Under the pieces are notes generated by a model. The model did not search any database. It was not told where the DNA came from and was given only the letters and a program-made list of their open reading frames with translations. From assembly GCF_019100565.1 (NCBI RefSeq), contig NZ_JAHRID010000006.1:202547-266546 (forward strand): 64,000 nt of DNA, in the 5' to 3' direction. Both the position numbers and the translations under genes were made by a program. This stretch comes from Arsukibacterium indicum. GTDB lineage: Bacteria > Pseudomonadota > Gammaproteobacteria > Enterobacterales > Alteromonadaceae. This document shows, in pieces, positions 29,992 to 39,814 of this stretch; the first letter of the stretch is position 1, and the number at the start of each line of letters is the position of its first letter.

Positions 29992-30521
29992 TGGAATATC
30001 TCCTTCAACGGGGTTTCATAGCGGTCTTTAATCGTCGCTATTAACTCTGCCTCATCCTCTAAGTTCAGCACGTGGATTAACAGCCAGCGCTGGGTTATTT
30101 CTCCGCCATCCGGCTGTGTATCATGGCAGGGATACACATCGGCACTTACTGTACCCGGTGTCATCGATACTGTACTGGCCAGAATCGTTATTGGCAGGTC
30201 ATGTTGTAAATCCAATGGCATCCTGACAAAGGCCGGATTAAGGCGCCGCTGAGGGCCCAGGATTAAAACAGCCACCTGCGCATTGGCAGTGATAATGTCG
30301 CCAAACACCCGCAAAATATAACGTAGTGCCAGCAACGGTCGTTCGATTAATGGTTGCGGGTCACGGAATTTAGCACTGATCCAGGGGATAATTAAAGCCA
30401 GGATGGTGCCAAAAAATAAATGGAACACTTCAATACTTTGGTTCAGAAGCAACCAAACCAATAGCAATAACATACTGCGATAAGGCGTAGGTAACCAGCT
30501 AAAACGCGGCGTGACTCTCAT
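29985..30521 (-). CDS. mrpE: Na+/H+ antiporter subunit E
   Basis: 178 aa, N-terminal hydrophobic segments followed by a cytoplasmic domain. Family block ITILASTVSMTPGTVSADV is present. Overlaps mrpD by 4 nt. Confidence 0.93.
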   Translation of the reverse strand: MRVTPRFSWLPTPYRSMLLLLVWLLLNQSIEVFHLFFGTILALIIPWISAKFRDPQPLIERPLLALRYILRVFGDIITANAQVAVLILGPQRRLNPAFVRMPLDLQHDLPITILASTVSMTPGTVSADVYPCHDTQPDGGEITQRWLLIHVLNLEDEAELIATIKDRYETPLKEIFQC

Positions 30522-32041
30522 GGTTGATCTCCAACTGTTGCCGTATCACCCAGAATAATAGCAATACTACTTTGAATATCACGAATTTGTTCGGCTGCGG
30601 CAAACGACAGTTCGGTAAGGGGCCCGGCAAACACAACCATTAACGGCGCAGCGAGCAACAGCCAACCTAATGCGAAAGCCTGCAATGGCAGCACCCGCTC
30701 TGGCCCGGCTTCATTGCCACTAACCCGCCAGAACAGCACACTGCCGGCCCTGGCTAGTCCGATCAGTACCATAAGGCTGCTTAACAGCACAACTGACCAT
30801 AAAAATATCTGCTGTACCGGCGAACTGGCTGCCTGCAGGATCATAAGCTTACCAACAAAACCTGACAGCGGGGGTAAGCCCGCCACAGAGACAGCAGCTA
30901 CGACAAACAGGCTACCAAGCAAAGCCGGTTGCGCCATTCGCCGGCCCGGTACTAACCTGTCGCCAGCTTTGCCGCGCTGGGCACCTATGACATCAGCCAG
31001 CAGGAACAGCGCGCCACATACCAAAGTGGAATGCACGGTATAAAACAACACGGCAGACGTTGCCGCATTGCTTTGCAGGGCCACCAGGGTAACCAGAGTA
31101 CCCACAGAGATAATCACCAGATTAGCGACCAGCTTTCTGAAATCCTGGCTTGCCAGAACCCCTATTGCTCCCAGCATAATAGTAGCCAGCCCCAACGGCC
31201 ATAACCAGTCCGATGCCATGCCAGCCAGTGGACCTGCCTGCTCACCAAAAATCGTAGTGTAAACCCGTAATAAGGCATACACCCCAATTTTAGTCATAAC
31301 AGCAAACAACGCCGCTACCGGCGGCGATGCCGCCGAATAAGTAGCAGGCAACCAAAATTGTAATGGTAAAATTGCCGCTTTTAATGCGAACACAATTAAC
31401 AACAGCAAGCCGCCTGATTTAACCAGCATTAAATTTTCTGGCGGTAACTTTGCTACCTGCACTGCCATATCAGCAATATTTAGCGTACCCAGGGTGCCAT
31501 ATAAAATGCCCAGCGAAAACAGAAACACCGCAGAGCCCGCCAGATTCAGTACCACATAATGCACCGCAGCCTTGGTTTTATTTTTACCACCGGCGTGCAC
31601 CAGCAAACCATAAGAAGCGATCAACAGCACTTCGAAAAATACAAACAGGTTAAATAAATCGCCGGTTAAAAAAGCACCGTTAATACCCATCAACTGAAAC
31701 TGGAACAGCGGATGGAAAAATGATCCCCGCTCGTCTTCGCCGGCACTGCCATAACAAATAGCGCCCAGCGCCAGCACTGAGGTTAGGCACACCATACTGA
31801 CACTGAAGATATCAGCGACCAGAATAATGCCAAAAGGCGGCTGCCAGGCACCTAAAGCATAGAACGAAACCCCTTCAGCCTGAGTTTGCCACAGCAGGCA
31901 ACCTGTAAGGATAAGCAAAATAACCGTTGATATCATACTTACCCAGCGCCGGCGCATTGGTGAGTAATGAATAGGCGGCAGCATAATCAACAGCGCGGTA
32001 AAAATAGGCAGTAAAATTGGCGCGATAATTAAATGTGACAT
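30518..32041 (-). CDS. mrpD: Na+/H+ antiporter subunit D
   Basis: Ion-translocating subunit related to complex I NuoM/NuoN, 507 aa, about 14 helices. Conserved acidic/lysine positions lie in the FFEVLLIASYGL and ALKAAILPLQFWLPATYSAASPPVAALFA regions. Overlaps mrpE by 4 nt and mrpC by 1 nt. Confidence 0.96.
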   Translation of the reverse strand: MSHLIIAPILLPIFTALLIMLPPIHYSPMRRRWVSMISTVILLILTGCLLWQTQAEGVSFYALGAWQPPFGIILVADIFSVSMVCLTSVLALGAICYGSAGEDERGSFFHPLFQFQLMGINGAFLTGDLFNLFVFFEVLLIASYGLLVHAGGKNKTKAAVHYVVLNLAGSAVFLFSLGILYGTLGTLNIADMAVQVAKLPPENLMLVKSGGLLLLIVFALKAAILPLQFWLPATYSAASPPVAALFAVMTKIGVYALLRVYTTIFGEQAGPLAGMASDWLWPLGLATIMLGAIGVLASQDFRKLVANLVIISVGTLVTLVALQSNAATSAVLFYTVHSTLVCGALFLLADVIGAQRGKAGDRLVPGRRMAQPALLGSLFVVAAVSVAGLPPLSGFVGKLMILQAASSPVQQIFLWSVVLLSSLMVLIGLARAGSVLFWRVSGNEAGPERVLPLQAFALGWLLLAAPLMVVFAGPLTELSFAAAEQIRDIQSSIAIILGDTATVGDQP

Positions 32042-32394
32042 TACCGGCTCTCCTTCCGACTACTTTCATTACCGGGCAATTTGCCATCAACATGGTCGTT
32101 ACCTAAGTCGGCTCGGGCCCGGATTGCCAGAATGACCAGATAAGCCGTCATTGCAAACCCAATTACTATAGCGGTAAGCACCAGCGCCTGAGGTAAAGGA
32201 TCTGCATAGTTATCGGTTGTACCGAGCACTGCTGCGCCCTGTAACGTCAGCCTGCCAGAAGAAAACAGGAATAAGTTAACGGCATAAGAGAGCATTGTCA
32301 GACCCACCACCACCGGGAATGTGCGGCCCCGAAGCAGTAAGAACACACCACAAGCGGTAAGAAACCCAATACAACCTGCAAGTAAGCTTTCCAT
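32041..32394 (-). CDS. mrpC: Na+/H+ antiporter subunit C
   Basis: NuoK-like subunit, 117 aa, three helices; block TDNYADPLPQALVLTAIVIGFA typical of MrpC. Overlaps both neighbours by 1 nt, so translation of mrpA-mrpC-mrpD is probably coupled. Confidence 0.95.
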   Translation of the reverse strand: MESLLAGCIGFLTACGVFLLLRGRTFPVVVGLTMLSYAVNLFLFSSGRLTLQGAAVLGTTDNYADPLPQALVLTAIVIGFAMTAYLVILAIRARADLGNDHVDGKLPGNESSRKESR

Positions 32395-35189
32395 TAAATG
32401 CTCTCCGTATGCACTGGCCGATGACTGGTTGTCATCTTACCTAAACTTGCCAGAATCAGCATGGTAGACCCCACTACGGTAATATAAACCCCGGCATCAA
32501 ACGCTATAGCGCTTGCCAGTTCAACTTTACCCAGTAACGGAATATCAAAATAGTCAAACCAGGACGTTAAAAATGGCTTATTAAACAACCAGCTGGCAAC
32601 ACCGGTAACCAACGCCACCATCAACCCGACTGCAACAACCCGCTGATACTCAATATTCATCCGGCTTTTCACCCACTCTACCCCATGGGCAATATATTGC
32701 AGGATCAAAGCAACAGCCGTAACCAGACCAGCAATAAAACCACCACCCGGCAGATTATGGCCACGGAAGAAAATGAACACAGACACCATCAGTGCCAATG
32801 GTAATAAACTCTGCGACACCGTTGCCAGTAATACCGGGTGTCGTTCCAGTGCCCAGGGCCGCCCTTCACCATCACTGCTTGGTTTGAACACCGGTATCCG
32901 CGTCAGTAATTTGAAAATCCCCAGCGAGGCAATACCCAACACCGCTATCTCACCAAAAGTATCAAAGCCCCGGAAATCGACCAGGATAACATTCACGACA
33001 TTCGTCCCGCCGCCACCGGTTTTAGAGTTCGCCAGGAAAAAGTCAGAAATAGTACTAAATGGCCGGGTCATAATGGCATAGCTGATGCTGCCAATAACAA
33101 CCCCGACCATGCTTGCCAGACCAATATCTCTGATCACCCGGGTGGGGCTGGATTGCTTGGGCGTTTTATGCGGCAGGAAAAATAATGCCAGCATCAGCAG
33201 GATGATTGTCACCACCTCTACTGACAGTTGAGTAAGCGCTAAGTCGGGTGCTGAAAACCGGGTAAAGGCAATTGACACCATAAGCCCCACCACCGAGATC
33301 ATCAGCAGCGCCACTACCCTTTGCCGGTGAAATACCACTGTCGCGAAAGCGCTGATTAGCAACATTGCCGCCCCTGTGGCGTTAACGGCATCGACAGGTA
33401 ATTCAGGCCGACCGCCAAACAAGGTATCGAGTTGCAGTAGTGGCAACCCGGCCAGCACAACCACACCCATTAATAAAAATACCAGATAGCGTTGCAATGA
33501 ACCATTATCCAGCCAGCTGTATAGTTGCTGGCAGTGTTTAACCAGAACTTTCATTATCGATTCAAAAGTAGTAATCGCATCAACTCCGGGCAGAGTATTC
33601 TGAAAGTCGAACAAGTGTTTGCGGTTAATGTAAATTAACGCGCCACCGGCCAGGGCGACAATACTCATCAGCAATGCAACATTAAAACCATGCCAGATAG
33701 CCAGGCTGTATTCAGGCACCTCAGTCCCCAGCACGGCAAAAGATGCGGCATGCAGCAAATCACCCACAATATAACCCGGTGCAACACCAACCAGAATACA
33801 CAGTACCACGAGCACCTCAACCGGCATCCGCATATAACGTGGTGGCTCATGCGGGGTTTTGGTCAGCCCTTTAGGCTTGCCATTAAAAAACACATCGTGA
33901 ATAAAGCGGGTTGAGTATGCTACTGAGAAAATCCCGGCCACTGTCGCCAGTACTGGAATTATCCAGGATAACGAGCCCAGCAGATGCTGTTGCAGGGTTT
34001 CGACAAAAAACATTTCTTTCGACAAAAACCCGTTTAGTAACGGCACCCCGGCCATCGCTGCTGCAGCGACCATTGCCAGGGTGGCGGTGATCGGCATAAA
34101 GTGCCATAAACCATTGAGTTTACGCATATCACGCGAACCTGACTCATGATCAATTATACCGGCAGCCATAAACAGTGACGCTTTAAATGTAGCATGGTTA
34201 ATAATATGGAATACCCCGGCCACTGCTGCCAGATCAGTACCCATACCAAATAACAATGTAATCAGCCCCAGATGGCTAATAGTAGAGTAAGCAAGCAGAC
34301 CTTTCAGATCGTGTTTAAACAGCGCCAGATAAGCCCCAACCAGCAACGTGGTTAAACCGGTCATACTTACCAGCAAAAACCATAAATCGGTACCTGCCAT
34401 TGCCGGATAGAACCGGGCCAGCAGAAAAATACCGGCTTTTACCATTGTTGCCGAGTGCAAATAGGCGCTAACCGGAGTAGGCGCTGCCATGGCATTAGGT
34501 AACCAGAAATGAAAAGGGAACTGAGCTGATTTAGTAAAGCAACCAAGCAGAAATAACACCAGAACCAGCGGATACCAGCCGTGCTGCTGAATAACAGCGC
34601 CACTGGCCAGAATAACATCCAAATCGTAACTACCGGTGATCTGCCCCAGCAACAACAGGGCTGCCAGCAAACATAAGCCTCCTGCGCCGGTCACCGTCAA
34701 CGCCATCCTGGCGCCTCGTCTGGCTTCTGACTTATGCCACCAGTAACTGATGAGTAAGAAGGAGCTGATACTGGTTAATTCCCAGAACAACCAGAGTTGT
34801 AACACATTATTAGATAAAACAATGCCCATCATAGCAGTCATAAACAGCATCAGATAAGCATAAAACCGTGGCATCGAATCTTGTTCAGATAAATAGTAAC
34901 GGGCGTATAAAATGATCAGTAAGCCAATCCCCAGGATCAGCAAACTAAACAGAAATGCCAACCCGTCCAGCCTGATACTGATATCCAGGCCCAGCAACGG
35001 TATCCACCCCAGGGTATAACGTAAACTTTCTCCGGCAAACACTGCGCTGCCGTAATACAGTAATATCATCAGGGCAAAGGCTGGCGGAACCGCAGTTGCC
35101 ATCGCACATGCACTGCGGCGCCAGTTGGCCGTAAGCACTGGCACCAGAGTACCTAGCAGGGGAAGTAATAGTATCCATAACAATGTCAT
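32394..35189 (-). CDS. mrpA: Na+/H+ antiporter subunit A fused to subunit B
   Basis: Largest Mrp subunit, 931 aa from ATG 35189 ([13 protein letters not shown]); a GGAAG ribosome site precedes it, and the upstream extension is not hydrophobic. The N-terminal part is NuoL-like (about 60-480; [19 protein letters not shown]), followed by the DUF4040 segment (about 570-680), and the last 140 residues are an MnhB domain ([16 protein letters not shown]). The A-B fusion plus C-D-E-F-G is the group 2 Mrp operon, which exports Na+ in exchange for H+. Confidence 0.95.
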   Translation of the reverse strand: MTLLWILLLPLLGTLVPVLTANWRRSACAMATAVPPAFALMILLYYGSAVFAGESLRYTLGWIPLLGLDISIRLDGLAFLFSLLILGIGLLIILYARYYLSEQDSMPRFYAYLMLFMTAMMGIVLSNNVLQLWLFWELTSISSFLLISYWWHKSEARRGARMALTVTGAGGLCLLAALLLLGQITGSYDLDVILASGAVIQQHGWYPLVLVLFLLGCFTKSAQFPFHFWLPNAMAAPTPVSAYLHSATMVKAGIFLLARFYPAMAGTDLWFLLVSMTGLTTLLVGAYLALFKHDLKGLLAYSTISHLGLITLLFGMGTDLAAVAGVFHIINHATFKASLFMAAGIIDHESGSRDMRKLNGLWHFMPITATLAMVAAAAMAGVPLLNGFLSKEMFFVETLQQHLLGSLSWIIPVLATVAGIFSVAYSTRFIHDVFFNGKPKGLTKTPHEPPRYMRMPVEVLVVLCILVGVAPGYIVGDLLHAASFAVLGTEVPEYSLAIWHGFNVALLMSIVALAGGALIYINRKHLFDFQNTLPGVDAITTFESIMKVLVKHCQQLYSWLDNGSLQRYLVFLLMGVVVLAGLPLLQLDTLFGGRPELPVDAVNATGAAMLLISAFATVVFHRQRVVALLMISVVGLMVSIAFTRFSAPDLALTQLSVEVVTIILLMLALFFLPHKTPKQSSPTRVIRDIGLASMVGVVIGSISYAIMTRPFSTISDFFLANSKTGGGGTNVVNVILVDFRGFDTFGEIAVLGIASLGIFKLLTRIPVFKPSSDGEGRPWALERHPVLLATVSQSLLPLALMVSVFIFFRGHNLPGGGFIAGLVTAVALILQYIAHGVEWVKSRMNIEYQRVVAVGLMVALVTGVASWLFNKPFLTSWFDYFDIPLLGKVELASAIAFDAGVYITVVGSTMLILASLGKMTTSHRPVHTESI

Positions 35190-35363
35190 AGCGTCGTTGC
35201 TTCCTTTACAAAAAGGCCAGAAATCAGCAAAAATTATAATGTGTGGCCTGCAGGTTAAGTGTAATTTATAAGACCAACCCGCGACGGATATCAACCACCT
35301 GAAAATGAAACCGGCTTGCTACCGGCCATGCATCAAAACTTATTTGAATTTTTAGCAATATTT

Positions 35364-35506
35364 ATACCGGTAAGTGGCCGGAATGTCTATTAAAGTCGGA
35401 ATAGCTACCAGCGAAATACCGGTAACATTTTTTCAGGATTATCCTTTTTTTAATTTAAAAAAGTGCTTGAATAAGGTATTACTAGGCTCTTAACTTTTTT
35501 CAGGAT
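35364..35506. promoter_or_regulatory. Divergent control region with two repeat pairs
   Basis: The 323-bp gap between mrpA and the small HTH gene holds two copies of ATACCGGTAA (35364-35373 and 35416-35425), each containing the palindrome TACCGGTA, and two copies of the 12-mer TTTTTTCAGGAT (35428-35439 and 35495-35506). The second 12-mer supplies the Shine-Dalgarno of the HTH gene. Paired palindromes look like operator sites; the regulator is unproven. Confidence 0.5.
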
Positions 35507-35512
35507 AACGCT

Positions 35513-35695
35513 ATGTCACTCATGTCGGTACAACAGGTTGCAGAGTTCCTTGGAATCCCGGATATCCGGGTAGAACGGTTAGCCAGGGAAAATTTGCTGG
35601 TTGCCACAGATAAAGACGACAGTGGCAAACCATTGTTTAATGAAGATGATGTCAAACGTTATAAAGTACTGGCAGAGCGGTTAGGCGGATTGTAA
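35513..35695 (+). CDS. 60-aa helix-turn-helix protein (excisionase/MerR-like)
   Basis: Small DNA-binding protein. Residues 4-25 (MSVQQVAEFLGIPDIRVERL) fit the HTH_17/excisionase-type recognition helix pair, and FNEDDVKRYKVLAERL is the usual closing helix. AGGA lies 7 nt upstream of the ATG. The 3' end overlaps the convergent kinase gene by 15 nt. It is not beside an integrase, so a local regulator is likelier than an excisionase; its target is not known. Confidence 0.7.
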   Translation: MSLMSVQQVAEFLGIPDIRVERLARENLLVATDKDDSGKPLFNEDDVKRYKVLAERLGGL

Positions 35696-36577
35696 CGCTA
35701 ACTGTTTAGCAAGTTGCTGACGCCAGTGTTGGGTCAGCGACTCGCTTTCACTCAGGCTGACCTGCAGCTTCAAATACCACAACCAGCAAAATCCGCTGAA
35801 AACGGCTTTTGCCAGTAACAACTTTTCCCTGTGCAGTGCCGCTGTTTCACAACACTCTGTCCGGTGTTGCCGGTAGGTTGTCATCAACGTTTGCTCTGTA
35901 GTGTCAGACAACTGAAAATTAAGTGACACCGCGGCTAAATCAAGACAACTGTCAGCTAGCTGTGCATATTCAAAATCCAATAACCATAGCGCATCGTCAG
36001 CCCATAGCATATTGCCGGCATGCAGATCGAGATGACACAACACCAAATCTGCCGGTAACGCCTGATACTGTTTCGCGGCTGCCAGCAATTGCTTGAAAAG
36101 TGCTTGATCAGCAGCATCTAAAGCCTGCCGGACAGGCTTAACCAATTGATGCAGATAGCTTACTGGTTGCAAAACTGCGGTTTGTACTGGCAGCTGATGT
36201 AAGGTTGCAAGAGTTGATGCAAGTATCGGCATCGATTGCCCGGTAAGCAAAAATTCCTCACCATCGGCTATAAACTCGCTTATCAGAACCTGCAAATGAT
36301 TATTTAAACACAATGGTGCTGGTGCAATACCGGCAACAGCTGCGGCATGCTGACAACGCAATTCCTGCTGACGGCAAACTGCGCTGCTGACCGGATAACG
36401 CCGCACAGCATAAAGGCCGCGGCGTGTTTCAACCCGGTAATTCAGATTAAGGTCACCATTAGACAAGGGGGAAATAGCGAGCGGTGGGTGGCCGGCAAAA
36501 AACTCAAGATGCCGGCACAATGCAGTTATCTGGCTGGCAGCACCAGTTGGGGTTGCTGTTGATAGTTCGCCCGCCAT
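35681..36577 (-). CDS. APH-family kinase, probable thiamine kinase
   Basis: 298 aa, aminoglycoside/choline-kinase fold. Brenner motif HLDLHAGN (182-189) and the metal-binding DFE (201-203) are intact; N-terminal block SNGDLNLNYRVE is the nucleotide loop. Within a thiamine-regulated operon it most likely phosphorylates imported thiamine, trapping it (ThiK-like role); this is inferred from context. It overlaps pnuT by 52 nt, and its 3' end overlaps the convergent HTH gene. Confidence 0.75.
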   Translation of the reverse strand: MAGELSTATPTGAASQITALCRHLEFFAGHPPLAISPLSNGDLNLNYRVETRRGLYAVRRYPVSSAVCRQQELRCQHAAAVAGIAPAPLCLNNHLQVLISEFIADGEEFLLTGQSMPILASTLATLHQLPVQTAVLQPVSYLHQLVKPVRQALDAADQALFKQLLAAAKQYQALPADLVLCHLDLHAGNMLWADDALWLLDFEYAQLADSCLDLAAVSLNFQLSDTTEQTLMTTYRQHRTECCETAALHREKLLLAKAVFSGFCWLWYLKLQVSLSESESLTQHWRQQLAKQLALQSA

Positions 36578-37155
36578 ATAAAATATCCTGCCATCGCAAT
36601 AATGGTATACAGCATAAACAACAGGGTCAGAAAATACAGATGTTTTTGTGCATACACATAAATTGATACCGCATCTATCACCACCCAGTATAACCAGTTC
36701 GACACCAGCTTCCGGGCAACCAGCCAGGTGGCCATAACGCTGAATGCGGTAGTTTGCGCGTCGAGGTAAGCAAAGTCAGCCCGGGTATAATTCGCCATCA
36801 GGTAACCCAGCACCAGTCCAATGCTGCCGGTTAACGCAATTAACTGCAGATGCCGGCGCCAGGGCCACTCAGAGACTTTATTCGCACCATGATGCTGGTA
36901 TTTCAGCTGTTGCCAGCGCCACCAGCCATATAGTGCCATAGCAGCATAGTATAACTGCAACAGTGCATCAGACAGTAATGCCGAATCCCACATAATATGA
37001 GTAAATAATATAGTGCTTAGTAATGCTGCCGGCCAGCACCAGAGGCTCTGGCGCATGGCCAGTATTACGTAGGCCAGCGCCAGCAAGGTTGCCAGCAGCT
37101 CAAGACTATGCATCAACTGCCATTGATCCAGCGCATTACTAAGCCAGAGCATCAT
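36526..37155 (-). CDS. pnuT: PnuC-family transporter, probable thiamine permease PnuT
   Basis: 209 aa, about seven membrane helices; PnuC family blocks around CWPAALLSTILF and LQLYYAAMALYGWWRW. PnuC relatives carry vitamins by facilitated diffusion with metabolic trapping. Placement downstream of a TPP riboswitch and a TonB receptor makes thiamine the likely substrate; nicotinamide riboside is the alternative. Overlaps the preceding gene by 4 nt. Confidence 0.85.
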   Translation of the reverse strand: MMLWLSNALDQWQLMHSLELLATLLALAYVILAMRQSLWCWPAALLSTILFTHIMWDSALLSDALLQLYYAAMALYGWWRWQQLKYQHHGANKVSEWPWRRHLQLIALTGSIGLVLGYLMANYTRADFAYLDAQTTAFSVMATWLVARKLVSNWLYWVVIDAVSIYVYAQKHLYFLTLLFMLYTIIAMAGYFIWRANYQQQPQLVLPAR

Positions 37156-37400
37156 GGCTGCAAATCACCATGAATAAACTTACAGACAAATACCACCTTG
37201 CCATATTGAGCGAAAGACGCCTTAATACAGTCTTGCAGCGCCTGCATCACCTGATCATAGTCACCAAATAACTGCGTGCTCATGGTATTAGTAATAACCC
37301 GGATATCCGGATACTGGTTCAACTGCTCAATAAAGCCTTTTATCGGCCCGATATAATCCTCTGCCAGAGGGTATTTACTGATTTCTACTGATAATTTCAT
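37152..37400 (-). CDS. YkoF-like thiamine/HMP-binding protein
   Basis: 82 aa, one copy of the thiamine-binding ferredoxin-like fold (start MKLSVEISKYPLAEDYIGPI, block TNTMSTQLFGDYDQVM). Known of YkoF: binds thiamine or its pyrimidine part HMP. There is no signal peptide, so it is probably cytoplasmic, possibly receiving thiamine from PnuT. Linked to pnuT by a 4-nt overlap. Confidence 0.8.
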   Translation of the reverse strand: MKLSVEISKYPLAEDYIGPIKGFIEQLNQYPDIRVITNTMSTQLFGDYDQVMQALQDCIKASFAQYGKVVFVCKFIHGDLQP

Positions 37401-37427
37401 CTCAACTCCGCTTTTTTCGTCGTAACG

Positions 37428-39542
37428 TTAAAATTGGTAGCTGGCGCTCAGGCCTACCCGGCGTGGTTCAGCAAACTGCTCATACACATGTGGCTCATAG
37501 CCATCGCGTGGGTCATTGCCGAAGTAAAAACCCCGTACGCCAACATCCTGATCCAGCGCATTGCGACTCCATATTGCCAACTGCCATTGCTGCAGCTGGT
37601 AATTTAATCGCAGATTAAGTAACTCGTAGCGGCTGGAGCGGGCGTTATGGCCATCAGAATAATAAAAACTGTCTTTACCCTGCAGCCCGACATTAAACGT
37701 CACGGTATCACTAAGATACCAGTCAGCCGCTACACTGTAGCTGAACCGTGGTGCCTGTGCCTGCTCGCGACCGCTGAAATCCTCACCATCAATGGTCACG
37801 TAGTTACCCAGTTTTGTTTTCAGCCAGCTGGCATTTACCATTAGTGCCAGTTGTGGGTGCAGTTGCAAGCGATTTTCAATTTCAATACCGTAGTTACGAC
37901 CGCTGCCGGCGTTATCAATAAAACCGGCAAATTGCGGTCCGCTGTCCGGGTTCAGCCAGCCTTTAACCTGCATATCTTCGCGCCACATGTAAAAAGCGGC
38001 GACCCGGGTTACCAGGCTTTGATCAAGGGCCGTGCCTTTTACCCCAAACTCAGCGTTATAAAGGGTTTCCGGAGCAAAACTGGCTTTGCTCTGTAATTCA
38101 CTTAAATTGTCATCTGCCGCTTTGGCCAGGGCATCACCATTTACACCGCCGGCTTTATAACCACGTGACGCCAACAGATAGATTAGTGCCTGCGGGCCTG
38201 GCTGATAATTCAGGCTAAGCTTAGCGCCCCACATAGTGTCACTGTTACTTATCTGGTTGGCACTACTGTCAGCGTACTCATCTTCATAGCGTTCCAGCCG
38301 CACGCCCGAAACGAGAGTCAAACGCTCGGTTAGCGGTGAACTCAGTTCAGAGTAGAGCGCCAGATTACTGCGGTTCAGGGCACTGGCAAAAGTATCGGCC
38401 TGCCACAAATCCCAGTTCCAGAACTGACGGATTAAATCAAACTCTTTGCTGGCCGCATAAATCCCCAGTACCCAGTCGCTGCTCCCAAGCCGGCCGGCAT
38501 CAGTAGAAACCAGCCGGTAATCCAGGGTCAACTGTTCGCGATCCCGTAAATAACGGTCAGTCGTTGAATATTCATCGGGGTGCAGCCCCACATAGCTCCA
38601 GTCTTCATCAAAACCATAGTCCATGCTGGCATCCAGCCAACTAAGCTGGCCATGTAATCTGGCAAAAGATAAGCCAGCATAATCTGCCTGCAGAGCCAGC
38701 GCCTTGCTGTGCAGTTTATCCTGGCCGGGTTCATCAGACAGCGTTGTCCGATCACGGTCCAGTGAAAAGGCATCGTAACCATTGTCCTGATCTACCAGAT
38801 GGCTGACCAGTTGCAGTTTAAGATCGGCAGTCGCCTGAAAAGACAGCTTAAAACGACCGGTAAACTCGTCAATATTGTTGGTATCATCACGGTTTAGGAA
38901 GCGATTCTCAATAAAACCGTCTGAAACCTGTTGCTCCAGCGACAAACTGTAGCCCCACGTTGAATTGATAGCATTGCTGAACTGGCCGGCCAGCTGATAG
39001 CTGTCGTAATTGGCTACTGTCAGGCTGGCTTTACCCTCGGCACTGTCGGTTGGGCCTTTTGTAGTAAGGTTAAGCATGCCGGCCAGCGCATTGGCGCCAA
39101 AGCGGGTGGCTTCTGGTCCGCGAAACACTTCAAACTGGGCAATATCGCTGATGCCACTGATGCCAAGACCCGAATAATCAATGCCATCAATCAGAATACC
39201 CACCGACGGATTAATCGTATCGACAAACTCACTGCGCTCGCCAATGCCGCGCACCTGAATAAACCGCCCGCGAGAGGCACCGGCACTGAAATTAACGTTG
39301 GCAAACTGATTTAACAATTGGTCAAGATGCTGCACCGACTGGCGCTGTACATCTTCGGCAGTCACCACGGTGACACTGCCCGCCAGCTGGCCAGCAGTTT
39401 GGCGGCGAAAATCGCCCTGCACAGTAATACGCTCAATAGCAGTATCAACAGAGGCTTCGCTGGTTTGAGCAAACACCGATACAGACGCGGCACAAAGCGC
39501 TGTAACTACAGCAGTCGAAAGTACAGATGGGGAAAAACGCAT
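37428..39542 (-). CDS. TonB-dependent outer-membrane receptor for thiamine
   Basis: 704 aa from ATG 39542 (MRFSPSVLSTAVV), preceded by GGAGAG; an upstream ATG at 39560 would put this ribosome site inside the coding region. Signal peptide ends VFAQ; a TonB-box-like IERITVQGD, the plug domain (VTVVTAEDVQRQSVQHLDQLL; VRGIGERSEF) and a 22-strand-type barrel ending in Phe follow. The TPP riboswitch upstream makes thiamine the likely cargo. First gene of the operon. Confidence 0.9.
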   Translation of the reverse strand: MRFSPSVLSTAVVTALCAASVSVFAQTSEASVDTAIERITVQGDFRRQTAGQLAGSVTVVTAEDVQRQSVQHLDQLLNQFANVNFSAGASRGRFIQVRGIGERSEFVDTINPSVGILIDGIDYSGLGISGISDIAQFEVFRGPEATRFGANALAGMLNLTTKGPTDSAEGKASLTVANYDSYQLAGQFSNAINSTWGYSLSLEQQVSDGFIENRFLNRDDTNNIDEFTGRFKLSFQATADLKLQLVSHLVDQDNGYDAFSLDRDRTTLSDEPGQDKLHSKALALQADYAGLSFARLHGQLSWLDASMDYGFDEDWSYVGLHPDEYSTTDRYLRDREQLTLDYRLVSTDAGRLGSSDWVLGIYAASKEFDLIRQFWNWDLWQADTFASALNRSNLALYSELSSPLTERLTLVSGVRLERYEDEYADSSANQISNSDTMWGAKLSLNYQPGPQALIYLLASRGYKAGGVNGDALAKAADDNLSELQSKASFAPETLYNAEFGVKGTALDQSLVTRVAAFYMWREDMQVKGWLNPDSGPQFAGFIDNAGSGRNYGIEIENRLQLHPQLALMVNASWLKTKLGNYVTIDGEDFSGREQAQAPRFSYSVAADWYLSDTVTFNVGLQGKDSFYYSDGHNARSSRYELLNLRLNYQLQQWQLAIWSRNALDQDVGVRGFYFGNDPRDGYEPHVYEQFAEPRRVGLSASYQF

Positions 39543-39595
39543 TTTTGTATGACTCTCCATTAAAAACAGAGATCACACCAGCTTGAGGAGTTAGC

Positions 39596-39681
39596 ACCAT
39601 CCCTCCGCCGGTATAATCCGGATCAGGTTCTAAGGGTTTGCCCGAAAGCATCTCAGCACCTTTACAGGTGCACCCCTTGGT
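39596..39681 (-). promoter_or_regulatory. TPP riboswitch
   Basis: Minus-strand RNA carries the THI-element core: GGGGUGC, then CUGAGAUG, ACCCUUAGAACCUGAUC, and GGAUUAUACCGGCGGAGGGA, in order. The P1 ends pair as ACCA (39678-39681) with UGGU (39596-39599). It lies 53 nt ahead of the receptor start. Downstream CUCU (39570-39573) can pair with AGAG of the ribosome site, a possible translational switch. Confidence 0.93.
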
Positions 39682-39690
39682 TGCCGCGCA

Positions 39691-39719
39691 AGTGTAAAGC
39701 TTTTCTACTGTCGGGGCAA
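39691..39719 (-). promoter_or_regulatory. Promoter of the thiamine operon
   Basis: Minus strand: TTGCCC (39714-39719), exactly 17 nt, TACACT (39691-39696). The expected start of transcription falls a few bases before the riboswitch. Confidence 0.6.
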
Positions 39720-39814
39720 GCTGGCTGATTCAGCGGTCAACGCATTTTTTAAATCGCAGACTATACTCACTGCGGGCCTAAACATTTCCGTTGCGCCTGG
39801 CAAGGAGCAGAAAA

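Noticed and set aside
32773..33081. 102-aa plus-strand frame inside mrpA
   Set aside because: It has no ribosome site or motifs and is explained as the complement of a long membrane-protein gene.
35513..35695. Excisionase of a mobile element
   Set aside because: Its fold would fit, but there is no integrase, attachment site or mobile gene within 17 kb, so a local regulator is preferred.
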